Assembly: GCA_963785075.1 (NCBI GenBank)
Contig: CAWATW010000006.1
Span: 248,001 to 312,000, forward strand
Reading direction: 5' to 3'
DNA: 64,000 nucleotides
Source: JAOUGY01 sp963785075
GTDB lineage: Bacteria > Actinomycetota > Acidimicrobiia > Spongiisociales > ZC4RG35
The notes below the pieces were generated by a model. It had not been told where the DNA came from and did no database searches. It saw only the letters and a list, made by a program, of their open reading frames with translations. The translations under genes were made by a program, and so were the position numbers. Positions 33,437 through 42,357 of this stretch are shown here, piece by piece. Position 1 is the first letter of the stretch; every line of letters begins with the position of its first letter.

Positions 33437-35113
33437 TCATCGCCTACCGATCGCCACTGGAACCGACCGGTCCGGCTTCCCCACGCCCTTCACACTGTCC
33501 TTTGCGTGATAGCTCGATCTCACGAGGGGACCGGATTCCACGTGCGGGATCCCGATACCCTCCCCGAACTCCCGATACTCCTCGAACTCGTCGGGATGCA
33601 CGTATCGGTGAATGGGCCGGTGCCGCGGTGTGGGACGCAGGTACTGCCCGATCGTGATGATGTCGACGCCTACGGCCCTGAGGTCCGCCAATGCGCCGAG
33701 GACTTCTGCCTTGGTCTCCCCCATGCCCACGATCAGTCCCGACTTGGTGAGCCCTTCTGGGTTCATGCGCTTGGCCCGGGACAACAGCGCCAGCGAGCGT
33801 CCGTAGTTCGCGGACGTCCGTATGTCTCGCTGGAGCCGCAGCACGGTCTCTGTGTTGTGGTTCAGGACTTCGGGGGCAGCGGCCATCAACACCTCGAGGG
33901 GCGCCGTCTCGCCCTTGAAGTCCGGAATGAGCACCTCGATGTCGGTTCCGGGGGATCGCTTTCGCGACTCGGTGATGGTCTGTGCGAATATCCCCGCCCC
34001 GCCATCGTCGAGATCGTCCCGGTTGACGGAGGTGATCACCGCGTGCTGCAGGTTCATCGACGCCACCGCCTCGGCTGCTCGGAACGGTTCGAATATGTCG
34101 AACTCGGTGGGCTTGCCGGTCGTCACATTGCAGAAGGAACAGGCCCTCGTGCATTTGTCTCCGAGAATCATCAGCGTCGCAGTGCCCATCCCCCAGCATT
34201 CGTAGATGTTGGGACACCGAGCTTCTTCGCATACGGTGTGGAGCTCGAGCCCGCGCATCATCTTCTTCAACTCGAGATAGTCGTCGTCCATCCGGGCCGC
34301 GACCTTCATCCACGACGGTCGAGCCGGTTCCCCGGGCAGACGGCCCTCGACCAGCACCGGATCTGCCGACCGCCTGTCTGGCGAGAAGGTCCCTTCGGCG
34401 AGCAGCCGATCGACCTCGAACTCATGGGGGCGTCCCTGGGCCCGGGTGAACGCAGCAAGCTGCACCTCGGGGTCCGGCCTGTCGAAGACCCGCGCAAAGT
34501 GCGGCACCAAAACCTCGATCACCTCCTCGTGTGACACCTTTCGCCCGATGAGCTCGAGCATCGAAGTGACGGGCCGGTCAGGGATGCCGCATGGGACCAT
34601 CGCCTGGAAGAAGCTCATGTCGGGGTCGAGATTGAGCGAGAACCCGTGCATCGTCACCTGTCGGGACACGCGGACTCCGATGGCTGCGACCTTGCCCTTG
34701 TCGGTCCACACGCCCGTGTACCCGTCCTCGCGCCAGGCATGCACGCCGAACTCGGCGAGCGTGTCGATCAGGACAGCCTCGAGCCTCCTCACATGCGGAA
34801 CAACCTGCATGGGGCTGTCGAGCCGGACGATGGGGTATCCGACCAGCTGGCCCGGACCGTGAAAAGTGACGTCACCCCCGCGATCGACCCTGTGAACCTG
34901 AGCACCCCGTCTCGTCAGCATCTCCTCGGACGCCAGCAGGTTCGAGCCGTCCCCGTTGCGACCGATCGTGTACACGGGCGGGTGTTCGAGAAGGATCAGG
35001 TAGTCGTCACGGGAGCGGCCCGCAACCCGCCCTTCGTGAAACGCCCGCTGGAGGTCCCAGGCTTCGTCGTAGGGCAGGCGTCCAAGCCATCGCACTCGCA
35101 GCATCTCGTGCAC
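33437..35113 (-). CDS. lipB/lipA: LipB-LipA fusion: octanoyltransferase plus lipoyl synthase
   Basis: A 558-residue protein. Residues 1-225 are octanoyltransferase: DRGGDVTFHGPGQLVGYPI, catalytic Lys141 in DKGKVAAIG and Cys175 in MVPCGIPDRPVTS. Residues 270-558 are radical-SAM lipoyl synthase: auxiliary cluster Cys295/300/306 (CEEARCPNIYEC), SAM cluster Cys321/325/328 (CTRACSFC) and the C-terminal RSSYHA serine motif. A linker of about 45 residues joins them in one continuous frame. It would make the lipoyl group for the E2 protein at 37118-38953. Normally the two are separate genes. Confidence 0.93.
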   Translation of the reverse strand: MHEMLRVRWLGRLPYDEAWDLQRAFHEGRVAGRSRDDYLILLEHPPVYTIGRNGDGSNLLASEEMLTRRGAQVHRVDRGGDVTFHGPGQLVGYPIVRLDSPMQVVPHVRRLEAVLIDTLAEFGVHAWREDGYTGVWTDKGKVAAIGVRVSRQVTMHGFSLNLDPDMSFFQAMVPCGIPDRPVTSMLELIGRKVSHEEVIEVLVPHFARVFDRPDPEVQLAAFTRAQGRPHEFEVDRLLAEGTFSPDRRSADPVLVEGRLPGEPARPSWMKVAARMDDDYLELKKMMRGLELHTVCEEARCPNIYECWGMGTATLMILGDKCTRACSFCNVTTGKPTEFDIFEPFRAAEAVASMNLQHAVITSVNRDDLDDGGAGIFAQTITESRKRSPGTDIEVLIPDFKGETAPLEVLMAAAPEVLNHNTETVLRLQRDIRTSANYGRSLALLSRAKRMNPEGLTKSGLIVGMGETKAEVLGALADLRAVGVDIITIGQYLRPTPRHRPIHRYVHPDEFEEYREFGEGIGIPHVESGPLVRSSYHAKDSVKGVGKPDRSVPVAIGRR

Positions 35114-35192
35114 GGACCATTGCTACCACGCACTCGACGCTATGGGCGAATCCCCGACCACTTGTGTCGCCTGGGAACGGCTGTCGTTCTGA

Positions 35193-36590
35193 TCAGCGGA
35201 CGAGACTCGGATCCCACGCCCGAGTCATGGCTTCGGCCACCCACCCGCTCACGAGCTCTGCGGCCGCGATGCCGGAGGGGTGATCCGGCCACCCCTGACC
35301 CAGAATCGCAACCACGTAGCCGTCGTCGACGGCCGGCCGGCGCACCCAACCGACCGAGTTGATCGTGATCCCCGCGAAGCCGTTCTTCTGGGCCACGGAC
35401 CAGCCGTCGGGCACCCCGGCGGTGACGCCCCAGGTTTGGGAGGGAACCACGTGGTCCATCAGGGTCAGGGCGTGCCGCCGATAGTCGGGCTCGAGCGGCC
35501 CCCACTCACCCAGAAGCACCTGCCGGATCAAGTCGACCTGATCCGCCGCAGAGGTGGTCGTCAGACCCCAGGCGGAGCCGTCGTCACCCCGGACGATCGT
35601 GTCGTCGAGCCCGAAGATCTGGCCTTGCCGGAGGTACCACGGCGATGCCCCGAACGAATACCAGAGGGTACGAACAGGGCCGTTGGCGGACTCGGTGATC
35701 ATGGGATCGAGCTGGGACCACTCCCATTCGGTGGGCTGACGTCCGTCCTGCTGGGCCTCGAGCAGAGTGCCGGCCATCACCATCACCTTGAACACGGAAG
35801 CCGTCCTCTGCCGGTTGGATCGATTGAGCGGGTAGTGACACCCGGTTCGGACGTCGTAGACGTGGGCGCTGATCAGCTGGGATGGATACCGTCGGGCGAG
35901 TGCGGCGATACGGTCCAACGTGAAGGGCGTCGGTCGACACAGCTCGACCCCCGCGGCGAGGGCGCTCGCTGCGGCAAGCTCCCCTCGCGTGAGCGTCTCG
36001 TCCCCGTCGAACTCCGTTCGCTCGCTGAAGAGGCCATGCCACGCCGCGACCCTCGCCGCCTCGTCGTAGAACCGACCGGCCGTGTCCATCCACGGGGACG
36101 CCGCCGAAACGGGCGCGGTCAGCCCGAACGCTGCCACCAGCATCTTCGCCGCCTGTCCCCTGGTCACGAGACCGTCGGGGCAGATGTGACGGTTCACGGG
36201 CGGGTCGCAGCCGTGGAGGGCACCGACCGCCGCCAACTGCTCGATCAATCGCTCTCCCCCTCCTCCGAGCGCCGAATCGTCATCCACGAACGAATCTGCG
36301 CTCGGGGTCCGGTTTGAGCCCACCCACCCTCGAGCCTCGCCGAGCTTGACGATGATCTTCGCCGCCTCAGCCCTCGTGACGGGGTCGTCCGGGCAGCTCC
36401 GGTCGTTGGTGGGAGGGTTGCAGCCATCGATCACCCCGACGGTCGCCAGCCATTGGAGCGTCACCTCGGCGGAATGGCCGTCGTCGTCGACGAACCGCCC
36501 GGAGGGTGCACCCGAGGCGAAGGCGGGAGTAGCGGTGGCAGCGAGCAGCACGATCGCCATGAGCGCCGACAGCTCACGGCGGTGCTTCAT
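35193..36590 (-). CDS. Secreted SLH-like repeat protein with class A beta-lactamase-like serine hydrolase domain
   Basis: A 465-residue protein: signal peptide (ending AFAS), SLH-like repeats to about residue 190 (two with the Cys pair GCNPP/SCP and GCDPP/ICP, one diverged), then a serine-hydrolase domain. It shows TASVFKVMVM (SxxK), ITESANGP (S-x-N box) and QKNGFAG in place of KTG. These three boxes in order are the class A beta-lactamase/penicillin-binding fold. A surface peptidoglycan or ester hydrolase is as likely as a drug-inactivating enzyme. The ATG at 36590 directly precedes the signal peptide. Confidence 0.78.
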   Translation of the reverse strand: MKHRRELSALMAIVLLAATATPAFASGAPSGRFVDDDGHSAEVTLQWLATVGVIDGCNPPTNDRSCPDDPVTRAEAAKIIVKLGEARGWVGSNRTPSADSFVDDDSALGGGGERLIEQLAAVGALHGCDPPVNRHICPDGLVTRGQAAKMLVAAFGLTAPVSAASPWMDTAGRFYDEAARVAAWHGLFSERTEFDGDETLTRGELAAASALAAGVELCRPTPFTLDRIAALARRYPSQLISAHVYDVRTGCHYPLNRSNRQRTASVFKVMVMAGTLLEAQQDGRQPTEWEWSQLDPMITESANGPVRTLWYSFGASPWYLRQGQIFGLDDTIVRGDDGSAWGLTTTSAADQVDLIRQVLLGEWGPLEPDYRRHALTLMDHVVPSQTWGVTAGVPDGWSVAQKNGFAGITINSVGWVRRPAVDDGYVVAILGQGWPDHPSGIAAAELVSGWVAEAMTRAWDPSLVR

Positions 36591-36633
36591 CTCCGACCCG
36601 GGCACGAACGACGGACGGGCGACGAAACACCCA

Positions 36634-37113
36634 TCAGCCGGGTGGATGGAATGCCTTGGTCGGATCGACGAGCGCATCGAGGACGTCGGGCATCCAAGGC
36701 GCCACGGGCATCGCCCGAAGCTCGTCGACCGAGAACCAACCCAGCTCTTCGAACTCCTCCTGATCCGGTTCCAGCGTCCCGGCAATGATCCTCCCGCCGA
36801 ACGTGACCATCACGTAGTCGACGATGTCACCGTTGGGATACACCACCTGATGCTCCGGCGACCCGCCCCACACCCCGATCAATCGATCCACGCGGATGTC
36901 GAGACCGGTCTCCTCCTTGGTCTCGCGAACGGCGGCACTGGCGGGACTCTCGCCCGGATCCATGGCGCCACCGGGGATGACCCACGAACGAGCGATCGTG
37001 TGGTAGCCCGCCAGAATCCGATCGCCGTCGAACACGGCGGCAGACGCCGAAGGCATCAGGAGCGGCCTGCGGCCGACCGCGGCCCGCAACGACGCCAGGT
37101 ACGGACTGATCAC
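36634..37113 (-). CDS. Nudix hydrolase
   Basis: A 159-residue protein with a complete Nudix box (GGAMDPGESPASAAVRETKE, then ETG) near residues 48-70. Members hydrolyse nucleoside diphosphates linked to other groups. The start is 4 bases after the E2 gene on the same strand. Nothing visible narrows the substrate. Confidence 0.88.
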   Translation of the reverse strand: MISPYLASLRAAVGRRPLLMPSASAAVFDGDRILAGYHTIARSWVIPGGAMDPGESPASAAVRETKEETGLDIRVDRLIGVWGGSPEHQVVYPNGDIVDYVMVTFGGRIIAGTLEPDQEEFEELGWFSVDELRAMPVAPWMPDVLDALVDPTKAFHPPG

Positions 37114-37117
37114 AGCG

Positions 37118-38953
37118 TCAGGCCAACTCTTGCTCCCAGTCCCAGGTCTCGAGGTTCTCCTTGATCCTCCTGAGGAACAACACCGCCGTCGACCCGTCGA
37201 ACGCCCGGTGATCCCACGTCAGACCCAGATATCCGATGTGGCGGATGGCGATGACGTCTTCGCCGTCGACCCCGGTCACGACCGCAGGCCGCTTCGTGAC
37301 GGTCTCGGTCGACAGAATGCCTGTGTTGGGGACGTTGATGATCGGCGCAGACATGAACGAGCCGAATGGGCCGGGATTGGTGATCGTGAACGTCGACCCC
37401 GACACGTCGTCGGGATCGAGCTTGCCTTCACGCGCCTTGTCGGCAAGTGCCTTGATCTGGCGGGCGATACCCACGAGGCGGAGGCCATCCGAGTTCCGGA
37501 TGCTGGCGACGACCAGACCCCTCTGATTGAGGTCGATCGCGATGCCGAGATTCACCGAACGATGGAAGACCGCCTTCTTCTCTTCGAGGTAGAACGACGA
37601 GTTGACGACGGGGTACTCCTGCAGGGCGTCGATGGTGGCTCGTGCGATGAACGGCAGGTACGTCAGTGAGAAGCCCTCGGCCGCCTTGAACGCCTCCTTG
37701 TGTCGCTGCCGGACACGCTCCACTCGTTCGTAGTCGACCTCCACCGAGGTCCAGACATGGGCAGCCGTCTGCTTGGCCCGAATCATGTTCTCACCGATGC
37801 GCACCCGCAGACGGTCGAGGTCGACGGTCTCGGACTCCTCGCCGGCAGGCACAGGCGCCGGTTCGGCGCGCGATGCGGCAGGGGCGGCAACGGCAGGAGC
37901 CGCGGCCGGCGTCGGAGCCGCGGCCGGTGGCGCCGGTGCAGGTGCGGGCGGTGGGGAGGGCGCCGCGGCAGGAGCCGCCGGCATCTCGGGCTCCGCGACC
38001 GGTGCGGCGGCCGCACCCCCGGAATCGATGAAGGATTCCACGTCCTTCCGCGTGATGCGCCCACCCTCCCCGGTTCCCGGGATCTGCGACACGTCGAGGT
38101 TGTGCTCGCGGACCAGACGTCGGACCACCGGAGACAGGAGCCGACGTTCACCGGTCGGGGCATCGACCGCTCTCGGCTCTTCCCCGCCAGAAGAAGGCTG
38201 CGACATATCAGGGACCGAGGTCTGCTGTGGGGGCGCCTGCTCGGCTGCAGCCGCCGAGGTTGGTGCGGAGGGAGTGGGAGCGGCTGCTGCCGCGCCGGAT
38301 TCCTCTCCGATGATGGCGAGGGCGGTCCCGACCTCCACCGTCTCTCCCTCGGGCACCAGGATCTCCAAGACCACACCGGACGCAGGAGATGGCACCTCGG
38401 TGTCCACCTTGTCGGTCGAGATCTCCACCAACACCTCATCGGCCGAGATCGAATCACCGACCTGTTTGGCCCACCGAAGGATCGTCCCCTCGGTGACCGT
38501 CTCCCCCAACTGGGGCATGCTCACGGTGGTGGACGAACCGGAGGCGGTAGCGGGTGGCTCGGTGGGAGCGGCCGGAGACGGCTCTGCCGGTGCAGAAGCG
38601 GGTTCGCTCGCGGGCTCGGATTCAGGAGCAGGCTCCTGCGATGGGGTCTCGGAGGTCGGCTCGGCGGCAGGCGCAACCTGGCCCTCCTCGGATCCGGCGT
38701 CGGCTGTGGACTCTCCTGCTTCACCGATGATGGCCATGGCAGTACCCACCTCCACCGTCTCCCCCTCGGGCACCAGGATCTCCAACACCACACCGGACGC
38801 AGGAGATGGCACCTCGGTGTCCACCTTGTCGGTCGAGATCTCCACCAACACCTCATCGGCCGAGATCGAATCACCGACCTGCTTGGCCCACCGAAGGATC
38901 GTGCCTTCGGTGACCGTCTCCCCGAGTTGGGGCATGCTCACCGTCGTCGCCAT
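37118..38953 (-). CDS. sucB: 2-oxoacid dehydrogenase E2 component with two lipoyl domains
   Basis: A 611-residue dihydrolipoamide acyltransferase. Two lipoyl domains (each with the EISTDKVDTEVPSP lipoyl Lys) are joined by Ala/Pro/Glu-rich linkers, followed by an E3-binding domain (SPVVRRLVREHNLD...GRITRKDV) and the catalytic domain ending WDHRAFDGSTAVLFL with the active His. Two lipoyl domains fit actinobacterial SucB-type proteins; a pyruvate-complex role is possible. AGGAGG precedes the ATG. Its partner lpdA is directly upstream and the lipoyl-making fusion is downstream. Confidence 0.9.
   Translation of the reverse strand: MATTVSMPQLGETVTEGTILRWAKQVGDSISADEVLVEISTDKVDTEVPSPASGVVLEILVPEGETVEVGTAMAIIGEAGESTADAGSEEGQVAPAAEPTSETPSQEPAPESEPASEPASAPAEPSPAAPTEPPATASGSSTTVSMPQLGETVTEGTILRWAKQVGDSISADEVLVEISTDKVDTEVPSPASGVVLEILVPEGETVEVGTALAIIGEESGAAAAAPTPSAPTSAAAAEQAPPQQTSVPDMSQPSSGGEEPRAVDAPTGERRLLSPVVRRLVREHNLDVSQIPGTGEGGRITRKDVESFIDSGGAAAAPVAEPEMPAAPAAAPSPPPAPAPAPPAAAPTPAAAPAVAAPAASRAEPAPVPAGEESETVDLDRLRVRIGENMIRAKQTAAHVWTSVEVDYERVERVRQRHKEAFKAAEGFSLTYLPFIARATIDALQEYPVVNSSFYLEEKKAVFHRSVNLGIAIDLNQRGLVVASIRNSDGLRLVGIARQIKALADKAREGKLDPDDVSGSTFTITNPGPFGSFMSAPIINVPNTGILSTETVTKRPAVVTGVDGEDVIAIRHIGYLGLTWDHRAFDGSTAVLFLRRIKENLETWDWEQELA
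38309..38937 (-). repeat. Duplicated lipoyl-domain coding segments
   Basis: Segments 38309-38520 and 38726-38937 (212 bases each, offset 417 bases) are nearly identical, with long runs lacking any difference. They encode the two lipoyl domains of the E2 gene. The intervening linkers are unalike, pointing to gene conversion or a recent duplication. Confidence 0.85.
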
Positions 38954-39019
38954 TCCGTACCTCCTGGGACCCGCCTCGACCGAGATCCCTCTGTTCGTGT
39001 GCCGCCTTGTCTGATCCGG

Positions 39020-40393
39020 TCAGTGGAGCGAACGCCCTGTGGACGCCAACAGCGTCTCGCCGACCGCCTCCGAAAGTGTGGGATGGGCGTGGATGAACGC
39101 AGCCGCCTCACCGGGCAGCGCCTCCCATCCCACCGAATACATGAGTTCGTGGATCATCTCGCCCGCCTGAGGGCCCACGATCACCCCTCCTACGATCGGG
39201 CCGTCCTTCTCTGCGATCACTTTCGCGAATCCCTGATTCTCGCCGATGATGATCGCTCGCCCCACGCCGTTGAATGCGTGCTTCGTGACGTCGATCTCAA
39301 TCCCGGCATCCCGGGCCTGAGCCTCGGTGATGCCGACCTCGGCCACCTCCGGATGGGTGTACGTCACTCTGGGGACAGCTCGATAGTCGACGGGCGCCAA
39401 CGATCCGTTCGCGATGTGGGTGACGGCTGCAATGCCTTCCGCAAATCCCACGTGAGCGAGCTGCGGGGAACCCTTGACGATGTCTCCCACCGCGTACACG
39501 CCGGGCTCCGCCGTCTGCATCGTCAATGGATCGACCTCGACGAAGCCACGATCCACGACGACCTTGGTCGTCTCGAGCCCGACCCCCTCGGTGTTGGGAC
39601 CGCGGCCAACCGCCATCAGCACGACGTCGACCTCCACCGAAGAGTCGCCGTAGGGCACCACGACCGATTCCGGCCCGATCTTCGGCTCACCAACGGCGAT
39701 ACCGACGTTGAACTTGACGCCACGGCGCCCGAGCTGGCGCTGAAGCTGCTTGGCGGCGTCGGGATCACCGCCCGGGAGGATCTGATCCATCACTTCGAAG
39801 ACGTGGACCTCGGCTCCGAGATCGGTGAGCATCGAAGCGAACTCACACCCGATCACACCCCCGCCCACGATCGCCACCCGGTTCGGCCGGGCCGGCCAAT
39901 CGAGCGCATGGTCAGAGGTCACGATCCTCTTCCCGTCGATCGGGTACGGGGGAATCGACCTGGCATGCGAGCCAGTGGCAACGATCACGTTGCGCCCTTC
40001 GACCACCCGGTCGCCGTCGGAACCGGAGACGACCACCTTGCGTGGTCCGTCGAGCCGGCCGAAGCCTTCGATCACGTCCACCTTCCGTTGCTTGAGGAGA
40101 CCGGCCACTCCCCGGAGCAGTCCCTCGACCGTCTTGTTCTTCCTGTCGAGCGCCGCACCCCAGTCGATCTGCGGCTCAGACGCGATCACGCCGAAGTCCG
40201 AGGCGTGACGCACCGTCGAGAACACCTCCGCCACCTGTAGCCACTGCTTGGCGGGGATACATCCCCTGATGAGGCACGTGCCTCCGGGACGTTCGTCGTC
40301 GACGAGCGCGACGGACAGTCCGAAGTTGTGCGCATAGAGCGCCGAGGCATATCCGCCGGGTCCACCACCGACGACGACGATGTCGTACACCAT
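39020..40393 (-). CDS. lpdA: Dihydrolipoyl dehydrogenase
   Basis: A 457-residue FAD disulfide oxidoreductase (E3). The N-terminal FAD site is VVGGGPGGYASALYA, the redox-active Cys pair sits in GGTCLIRGCIPAK, the NAD site is VGGGVIGCEFA, and the C-terminal dyad is HAHPTLSEAVGE. Length is typical. It lies 66 bases upstream of the E2 gene, as expected for shared expression. Confidence 0.95.
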   Translation of the reverse strand: MVYDIVVVGGGPGGYASALYAHNFGLSVALVDDERPGGTCLIRGCIPAKQWLQVAEVFSTVRHASDFGVIASEPQIDWGAALDRKNKTVEGLLRGVAGLLKQRKVDVIEGFGRLDGPRKVVVSGSDGDRVVEGRNVIVATGSHARSIPPYPIDGKRIVTSDHALDWPARPNRVAIVGGGVIGCEFASMLTDLGAEVHVFEVMDQILPGGDPDAAKQLQRQLGRRGVKFNVGIAVGEPKIGPESVVVPYGDSSVEVDVVLMAVGRGPNTEGVGLETTKVVVDRGFVEVDPLTMQTAEPGVYAVGDIVKGSPQLAHVGFAEGIAAVTHIANGSLAPVDYRAVPRVTYTHPEVAEVGITEAQARDAGIEIDVTKHAFNGVGRAIIIGENQGFAKVIAEKDGPIVGGVIVGPQAGEMIHELMYSVGWEALPGEAAAFIHAHPTLSEAVGETLLASTGRSLH

Positions 40394-40503
40394 TCCGTCC
40401 CTTTTCAGCCGTTGAGCACGAGCGTAGTTCCGCAGACATGAGAAGCGGATCGTCGAATCGCAAACTCTCGGCGTCCGGGTGCCGCTGTGTACTCTGCCCC
40501 CTC

Positions 40504-40596
40504 GTGCAGACCCGATACCTGCTCATCGCCTCGGCCATCGTCGCGCTGGCCATTCTCGCCGCAGGAGCACTCTGGCTTCTCGTGGGGTTCGCGTGA
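40504..40596 (+). CDS. Possible 30-residue single-helix membrane peptide
   Basis: A GTG opens a 30-codon frame starting MQTRYLLIASAIVALAIL and continuing into another hydrophobic stretch. Its stop overlaps the next gene's GTG start (GTGA), the coupling style used throughout the window. The basic N-terminus and single helix fit a small membrane peptide. No ribosome site is obvious. Confidence 0.45.
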   Translation: MQTRYLLIASAIVALAILAAGALWLLVGFA

Positions 40597-41447
40597 TCGG
40601 GGAGCTGTCCACACTCGTCTCGCTCTTCGGAGATCGATGGTTCCTGTCGGGTCTGGCGATTTCGGCGGTCGTACTCGCCATCGGGCTCGCTGCCAGGTCT
40701 GGACACGCCTGGACTGGTGCCGCTGCGCTGTTGTTGGGTGTTGGTGGAGCCACTTTCGTCTCAGACATGTTCGAGCCTCTGTCGATGTTCGCGGCAGCGG
40801 GTCTCGCTCTTGCAACCGCGGTGCTGAACCGTCCCGTCATCTCCGAGGCGTCCACAGCCGTGATCTCGTACGTCATCTCCAACTCTGCGTGGCGGCCCAG
40901 CATCATTTGGCCCGTCTGGTCCACGACTGCGCTCGCCACGATCGTCATCTGGGGCCCTCGGAGGTTCCTCCGGGCGGATCAGCGGGCCGTGGCGGTGGTC
41001 GTGGGTGGCGCCGCCGCAGCGATCTGGGCGAGCGTCCCGGACACGGAGGGGCCTCGGGCACTGCTCGGAGCAGCGCTCGCCGTGTGTCTGGCCGCCCTGA
41101 TCGGTGACCGAACCGTGCTGACGGGGCCCGCCCTCGGCGCCTTCACCGGGCTCGCGGCCTGGGCGACGATGTACGGCGGCGGTGGGCGCCCCGTCTCGGT
41201 GTTCGGTGCATGGTGCGGCATGGCACTCATGGCGGTCCTCGGAACCCGACCTCTCGAACGTGTGCCGCTGCCCGCGTGGGTTCTCGCGGAACTGGTGATG
41301 GTGGTGGCGGGTTCGCAGCTGGTCGCCGTGTCGGGATCCGGTTGGGCGGCGTTCGGCGTTTCGATGGTCGCCTTGGCCGTAGCCGGCGTCATCCTCGTCG
41401 TGGGCGCCGGGAGGGGTATCGGCTCGACCGACGTCGCATTGGAGTGA
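40593..41447 (+). CDS. Multi-pass membrane protein of unknown function
   Basis: About 284 residues, nearly all hydrophobic, with eight to nine helices (FLSGLAISAVVLAIGLAA, GAAALLLGVGGATFVSDMF, and so on). No motif points to a family. GTG at 40593 is chosen because it overlaps the stop of the upstream short peptide and starts the hydrophobic region. It is divergent from lpdA and lies 52 bases before the second hydrolase pair. Confidence 0.7.
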   Translation: MIGELSTLVSLFGDRWFLSGLAISAVVLAIGLAARSGHAWTGAAALLLGVGGATFVSDMFEPLSMFAAAGLALATAVLNRPVISEASTAVISYVISNSAWRPSIIWPVWSTTALATIVIWGPRRFLRADQRAVAVVVGGAAAAIWASVPDTEGPRALLGAALAVCLAALIGDRTVLTGPALGAFTGLAAWATMYGGGGRPVSVFGAWCGMALMAVLGTRPLERVPLPAWVLAELVMVVAGSQLVAVSGSGWAAFGVSMVALAVAGVILVVGAGRGIGSTDVALE

Positions 41448-41499
41448 GGCTCGGTCCCCGAAGCCGCTCGGCGACACACACCACGTACACTGGTTAGCC

Positions 41500-42357
41500 A
41501 TGGGAGACACCTCAACGGCCCTCGATCTGATCGACGGGACGTCCGAGCACGTTGCATTCTTCGATGGGTTGTTCGGAGTCACGCACCTGCCGAAGGGGGA
41601 GGTGAGGTCTTCGCTGGTGATGTGCTCACCGATCTTCTCCGAGTTCCTGAAGAACAACCGCCGGGAAGTCATGCTCGGGCGCCGACTGGCGGCCGAAGGC
41701 ATCGCCGTTCAACGGTTCCACTACCGCGGCACCGGCAACAGCGACGGCGACCCGGGCGCCCTCACGCTCGACACCATGTCCGCGGATGCAGCCTCCGCCG
41801 CCGAATACCTCCGCAACCTCACGGGCGAGGAGAGGGCGGCAACGCTGGGGACGCTCATCGGCGCATTTCCGGCCGTTGCGATCGCCGATTCCGACACACC
41901 GATCGCCTTCTGGGATCCGGTGGTCGACGGTGGCCGCTACTTCAAGGACCTCGTCCGCACGCTCGTCATCGTCGGCATGAGCCACGGTGTGGAGGTCAGC
42001 TCTGAAGAGCTCGAAATCGAGTTCCAGGAATCGGGCCGCCTCGACATCGCCGGCTTTTCGGTTCCACGCTCGCTCTACGACAGTGCCCGGGCCCGAAAGC
42101 TCCGCGCCCCCGCCGGTACGGCGCCCGCGCTGGTGGTGCAGCTGGGCCGCAAAGCCGAGATCAGCCCGGCTACCGCTCGACTGCTCAAGAAGTTCGAGGA
42201 TCGCGGCCGAACGGTTTCCGTCGAACCCGTACCCGCCCGCGAGGCGTGGTGGTTCCACCAGGACGTCGACAAGCTGCGGCCGGACGAGAGCGCAATCCTC
42301 GACGGTGCGATGATCGAGCCCACGGTCCGATGGTTGATCGAAGAGGCCGGCGGATGA
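41500..42357 (+). CDS. Degenerate alpha/beta hydrolase (no nucleophile), partner of the Cys hydrolase (locus 2)
   Basis: A 285-residue paralogue of the protein at 10823-11728. The elbow region reads ATLGTLIGAFP, with Leu at the nucleophile position. FLKNNRREVMLGRRLAAEGI and FHYRGTGNSDGD are the family-specific conserved parts. It precedes the Cys hydrolase with an ATGA overlap, the same order and spacing as locus 1. Loss of the nucleophile in both copies argues for a retained non-catalytic role. Confidence 0.72.
   Translation: MGDTSTALDLIDGTSEHVAFFDGLFGVTHLPKGEVRSSLVMCSPIFSEFLKNNRREVMLGRRLAAEGIAVQRFHYRGTGNSDGDPGALTLDTMSADAASAAEYLRNLTGEERAATLGTLIGAFPAVAIADSDTPIAFWDPVVDGGRYFKDLVRTLVIVGMSHGVEVSSEELEIEFQESGRLDIAGFSVPRSLYDSARARKLRAPAGTAPALVVQLGRKAEISPATARLLKKFEDRGRTVSVEPVPAREAWWFHQDVDKLRPDESAILDGAMIEPTVRWLIEEAGG

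Noticed and set aside
37700..40240. 846-codon plus-strand frame opposite the E2 and lpdA genes
   Set aside because: Its Arg/Gly/His-rich translation is the antisense image of two conserved enzymes; no independent start signal or motif.
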